Assembly: GCF_008932115.1 (NCBI RefSeq)
Contig: NZ_CP044543.1
Span: 3,664,501 to 3,728,500, forward strand
Direction of reading: 5' to 3'
Origin: Bradyrhizobium betae
Lineage (GTDB): Bacteria; Pseudomonadota; Alphaproteobacteria; Rhizobiales; Xanthobacteraceae
Length of the DNA stretch: 64,000 nucleotides
Shown here: positions 63,236-64,000 of the stretch, one piece after another
Layout: the number at the start of each line of letters is the position of its first letter
Numbering within the stretch: position 1 is the stretch's first letter
Notes under the pieces: model-generated
Seen by the model: the letters and a program-made list of their open reading frames with translations, nothing else
Database searches by the model: none
What the model was told of the DNA's origin: nothing
Position numbers and translations under genes: made by a program

Positions 63236-64000
63236 ATGAATACGACCAAACAGACTTCCTCCGATCCGGCGCTGCGCAATCTCGACGCTCTGCTTCCCGA
63301 CCTGGCCGACCTCTACAAGGACGTTCATTCCCATCCGGAACTATCGATGCAGGAAACGCGCACGGCCGGAATCGCTGCGAAGCGGCTCACGGCGGCAGGC
63401 TTTGAAGTGACGTCGGGCGTCGGTAAGACCGGCGTGGTGGGCCTGCTTCGCAACGGCGACGGCCCGACCGTCATGCTCCGCGCTGACATGGACGCGCTGC
63501 CGGTTCAGGAGGCGACCGGTCTCCCGTACGCCAGCACGGCGACCGCTACCGACAGGGACGGCAACACGGTCCCCGTGTCCCACATGTGCGGCCACGACAT
63601 GCATGTTACCTGGCTCGCCGGTGCAACGAAGCTGCTGGCGGAAGCGCGATCGTCCTGGCGCGGCACGCTGATGGCCGTGTTTCAGCCGGCGGAAGAGACC
63701 GGGGAAGGCGCGAAGGCGATGATCGACGACGGCCTGTTCAAGCGCTTCCCGAAACCGGACGTGATCCTCGGACAACACGTGATGGTGGGGCCGGCCGGCA
63801 CGGTCGCCGGGCGCGCCGGTGCGATCACCTCGGCCGCGGACAGCCTGCAGATCAAGCTGTTCGGGCGGGGAGCCCACGGCTCGATGCCGCAGGCCAGCAT
63901 CGACCCCGTCGTCATGGCGGCCTCGACCGTGCTGCGTCTGCAGACGATCGTCTCTCGTGAGGTGGCCGCGACCGAATCGGCCGTGCTGACCGTCGGCGTC
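63236..64000 (+). CDS. M20-family amidohydrolase/peptidase (3' end outside window)
   Basis: The frame runs off the window with 255 residues visible. Zinc motifs are RADMDALPVQE and MCGHDMHVTWLAGA (Asp and His/Cys ligands), and QPAEETGEGAKAMID carries the catalytic Glu; FGRGAHGSMPQAS begins the dimerisation domain. This is the hippuricase / indole-acetyl-amino-acid hydrolase type, which cleaves N-acyl amino acids. GAAGGAGA lies before the ATG, 53 bp after the OpgC gene. The position in the possible LuxR regulon raises, but does not prove, a role in amide-signal or plant-conjugate hydrolysis. Confidence 0.9.
   Translation, partial: MNTTKQTSSDPALRNLDALLPDLADLYKDVHSHPELSMQETRTAGIAAKRLTAAGFEVTSGVGKTGVVGLLRNGDGPTVMLRADMDALPVQEATGLPYASTATATDRDGNTVPVSHMCGHDMHVTWLAGATKLLAEARSSWRGTLMAVFQPAEETGEGAKAMIDDGLFKRFPKPDVILGQHVMVGPAGTVAGRAGAITSAADSLQIKLFGRGAHGSMPQASIDPVVMAASTVLRLQTIVSREVAATESAVLTVGV

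Overview
The window is about 65% G+C and looks like chromosome of an alphaproteobacterium of the Bradyrhizobium type. The evidence is a RegSR-type redox two-component system beside surf1 and a cyoABCD quinol oxidase operon, a CarD regulator, a CobT/rpmB neighbourhood, many acyl-CoA catabolic genes, and several families of long hairpin repeats between genes. The genus is an inference from gene content and style, not from a search.

Layout. 1-7.7 kb: end of cobT, a Tat-exported phytase-like esterase, an Old Yellow Enzyme, a PilZ protein, a DUF2235 hydrolase and small conserved proteins, separated by repeats. 7.8-13.1 kb: a visibly AT-richer two-gene insert on the minus strand, an RmuC-type protein and a large SNF2-type helicase whose C-terminal part is an array of about seventeen 15-residue repeats. 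13.2-21 kb: housekeeping genes rpmB, a DUF3108 protein, a Suv3-like RNA helicase, an S4 protein with a disturbed start, ferredoxin fdxA and carD. 21.5-22.6 kb: an IS630-type element sitting in a stop codon. 23.4-30.3 kb: regR, regS, surf1 and cyoDCBA, all on the minus strand and tightly packed, joining redox sensing to a terminal quinol oxidase and its assembly factor.

30.5-50 kb: an MFS transporter, an M48 protease, a degenerate nuclease-fold protein, then a catabolic region (solute-binding protein, two enoyl-CoA hydratase family proteins, two acyl-CoA dehydrogenases, SDR, VOC protein, PanE-like reductase, AMP-dependent synthetase, RraA-like protein, cupin, TctC/Bug-type binding protein) and small envelope or stress proteins. 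50.13 kb: tRNA-Arg(CCU). 50.2-52.9 kb: gene debris, namely an AAA ATPase lacking its Walker A half, a DUF6634-like gene and fragments resembling tRNA 3' ends, as expected of an eroded integration site.

52.9-64 kb: an accessory cluster. A six-gene minus-strand operon (GH79-like glycosidase, FMN reductase, XRE-like protein, DODA-type dioxygenase, DUF2231 membrane protein, sorbosone dehydrogenase-like lipoprotein) lies downstream of a LuxR-type regulator with an autoinducer-binding-like domain. A 20-bp palindrome stands midway between a divergent amidohydrolase/SDR pair, and a 16/20 match to it stands just upstream of the GH79 gene. This suggests a small LuxR-controlled regulon that may also include an OpgC-like acyltransferase and an M20 amidohydrolase. 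No luxI-type synthase is seen in the window. No CRISPR array or rRNA was seen.
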